64,000 nt of DNA from Berberis thunbergii (taxonomy: Eukaryota > Streptophyta > Magnoliopsida > Ranunculales > Berberidaceae): the NCBI GenBank assembly GCA_003290165.1, contig QNQO01006944.1, positions 62,001-126,000 on the forward strand, written 5' to 3'. Below the pieces are notes generated by a model. That model worked only from the letters and a program-made list of their open reading frames with translations, was not told the origin of the DNA and did not search any database. Positions 62,022-64,000 of the stretch are shown in pieces. The position numbers and the translations under genes were made by a program. Every line of letters starts with the position of its first letter. The first letter of the stretch is position 1.

Positions 62022-63719
62022 AAACACTTTTGATTCATGGGTTGTTTTGCTGATAAAAGAACCTGGGAACTGAGAACCAGCGTAGTACAGTTCTTATTAG
62101 TGCGAGTATGCTATGAAGTCCCATGTTTTTGGTTACTGCATGCGAGGGAGTTATCTGATTTGGTTCATGGGATTTTTGCTGTTTGTTTTGTACAGGTGCT
62201 TTGTATTATAGAGGGTTTAGTTTCATCATTTCATTGTATGGCCAGGTGTTGAAGCTGGCTGGCTGATATGACAATTACAGCTATAATCAGTAAATTTTAG
62301 GAAGTATTTTGTTGCAAGATTTTGGTCCCTGTTCTGTTGCTTCCTGTAGTTTTTTTTTTCTTCCTCGTGTTAGATTCACTGCATTTTAGTCAGAAGCAGA
62401 GGCTAACAAGCTTCATTTAGTTTTTTTTTCCTTGTGCTCGATTCACTGCATTTTAGTCAGAAGCAGAGGCTTTTAAGCACCACATCCTTAGAAGTTTTAT
62501 TTATTTATTTGGGATTTATCTATTGTATGGTCTGCTTTTAATTGTTCTTCCTACTTCCTGAGGGTTTAAGTTATATATATATATATATTTCTTTTCTCCA
62601 AATCCAAAAATTCCTGGTACTTAATATATAGGTTGTCAATTATGCAAACCTTGAGATAGTTGCGCAAACTCAACTATTTTGCAAAATTAAAGTTTTGTGA
62701 TTATTATATTGTTACCTGCAATCTTTGATTTGCAGAACTTACTTTACCCTTTTTTTTAGTAAGTATCAGGAATGAGTTTTAATGATTTTACCTTCTTTGG
62801 TACTGTGGGCTGTAACACGAAGCCTTCAAGTTTATGAAATGGTGCACCCTCTCAGCCATGAGAACATGGGTCAAAGAAGTCATTTATGGTATCTTTGTTT
62901 GCGTGGAAATTACAATTTCAGGTTGAAAGGTGAAGGGGGAGTTGAATAAAACATTCCTTGCTTCACCCCATATTGGACTAGAATTAGATCATACTCCTGC
63001 AAAAGCCTGTGATATGATTACCTTCCAAAGAATTGGAAAATGTTGTGTGGAGAACGAAACAACTGGAAATGTTGTATGGAGAATGAAACTGGAAATTTTT
63101 TAGTTGTTATATTGAACATAAACTGCTTTGTAGCTCCAAATTCTAGATAATTCACCAAACAAATAGCGTTCCAGTGAAAAACAGTTAGGAAAATTCTTCA
63201 GGCTAAGAGAATCTAGACAGATTTTCTCCTTCCTTAGTAGTCTCCAAATTGAAAATACCTGATCCAAACCTGTTTCATTACTATCAAATATATCACTATA
63301 ACCTTCATGGTTACTTACAGTGGTAACAATAAGCACCAACAAACACATAGTAGACACAATAAGCTCTACAGTCTAGGATAATCACTAGCCAAGATGGAGT
63401 TAGCATTCAACCTTTGGTTATTTGTCTGGTCTAATTTTTCATGATTGAGTTATGACCATCCTACTCGACAAACAGATTGGAAATGTACCGGAAGATCAAG
63501 AAGCTTGAATATTTGCTCTAGTTATGATCATCCACCACTAGTGTGAAGTTTCTCACCACACCATCATCATCACGTTCGGCTTTAATCAAATCTGGTCAAG
63601 GTAATAACAATGGCCCTGTTGAATCCCGGTGAATGTAAATTATCACTTGCTCTTCCCATCAAAACCGAAACAAGTGCACTAACTCACAATATTATGAACT
63701 GAATACTTATAGTTTTCTT
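62022..63719. other. Intergenic DNA
   Basis: Apart from the 71-bp tandem duplication at 62347-62480, I see no defined feature. Confidence 0.45.
62347..62480. repeat. Tandem duplication, period about 71 bp
   Basis: A TAG plus T-run followed by TTCACTGCATTTTAGTCAG and AAGCAGAGGC appears twice, with the second copy starting near 62418. It is non-coding. Confidence 0.85.
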
Positions 63720-63966
63720 GAATCTCGTGATGGAATCAGAGGAAGACAATACCTGCAGAAAACCGAACAATCCGTGCAATGAGCATATATATGGGATTCT
63801 TTCAAGAAGATCAGGTTGCACCAGAGCAAAAGGAACTTTACCTTCCGCGTCTTGGCAGCGTGGCACATTGCTTTGGCCATACTTACATCATCAAATGTAC
63901 GACCAATCCAATGTGCTTCCAACCTGCTTCCTTATGAACGTTCTCGAAATTGAAATACAATGATGG
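63720..63966 (-). CDS. Possible exon(s) at the right window edge, unrecognised
   Basis: On the minus strand, after TTTGTTTTAG at about 63967-63976, one frame reads FNFENVHKEAGWKHIGLV. A second frame downstream reads CQDAEGKVPFALVQPDLLER, then IPYICSLHGLFGFLQ, before GTATTG. The amino-acid pattern looks coding, but a frame change lies between the blocks (near 63860-63890), so this is two exons or a pseudogene. The family is not recognised and the gene would extend beyond the window. Confidence 0.3.
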
Positions 63967-64000
63967 CCTAAAACAAATAGTGTGTATCGGGGCAACCAGG

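Overview
The window is nuclear DNA of a flowering plant, most likely a eudicot. It holds intron-containing genes with GT..AG boundaries, two cytosolic ribosomal protein genes, a plant-type SUVR histone methyltransferase, AT-rich intergenic DNA and many plant transposable elements. I cannot name the species. I see no bacterial, organellar or viral genome segment, no CRISPR array and no operon. All splice sites and comparisons were read by eye; no search was run.

Layout. 0.2-3.1 kb: RPS21 (40S protein eS21) in three exons; its large second intron holds a hAT-type MITE and a tandem duplication. 4.4-5.9 kb: a decayed Myb/SANT-like gene and, just after it, a decayed caleosin (peroxygenase) fragment. 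6.4-15.8 kb: a plant acid phosphatase (HAD class IIIB) pseudogene on the minus strand, split by two Ty1/Copia elements (A at 6567-9371, minus; B at 10137-15652, plus), each with about 98% identical LTRs and a near-perfect 5-bp target duplication. 17.8-20.1 kb: RPL23 (60S protein uL14), minus strand, four exons, intact, with telo-box, site II and TATA signals. 20.5-27.9 kb: a Mutator-like transposase remnant split by a 6.8-kb Copia element C (minus, perfect target duplication).

28-43 kb is a gene desert. It holds a tRNA-derived SINE, a 3.4-kb solo-LTR candidate, a CACTA terminus with a decayed TNP2 transposase, a 3 x 52-bp tandem array, a 1.15-kb non-autonomous hAT element and a decayed GGGATGAG-rich repeat. 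43-56.7 kb: a SUVR1/2/4-type gene of seven coding exons (about 858 residues, WIYLD + pre-SET + SET + post-SET), whose 6.5-kb sixth intron carries two hAT MITEs and a SINE. One of those MITEs contains a LINE zf-RVT fragment. 56.7-64 kb: sparse sequence with three short candidate exons I cannot identify.

Only three genes look functional: RPS21, RPL23 and the SUVR gene. Everything else recognisable is a transposable element or a gene fragment broken by one. No new molecular system is visible. The most unusual points are the acid phosphatase gene hit twice by Copia insertions (one in exon 1, one at the exon 3 acceptor) and the CpG-dense, hairpin-capable MITE inside an intron of a chromatin-silencing gene.
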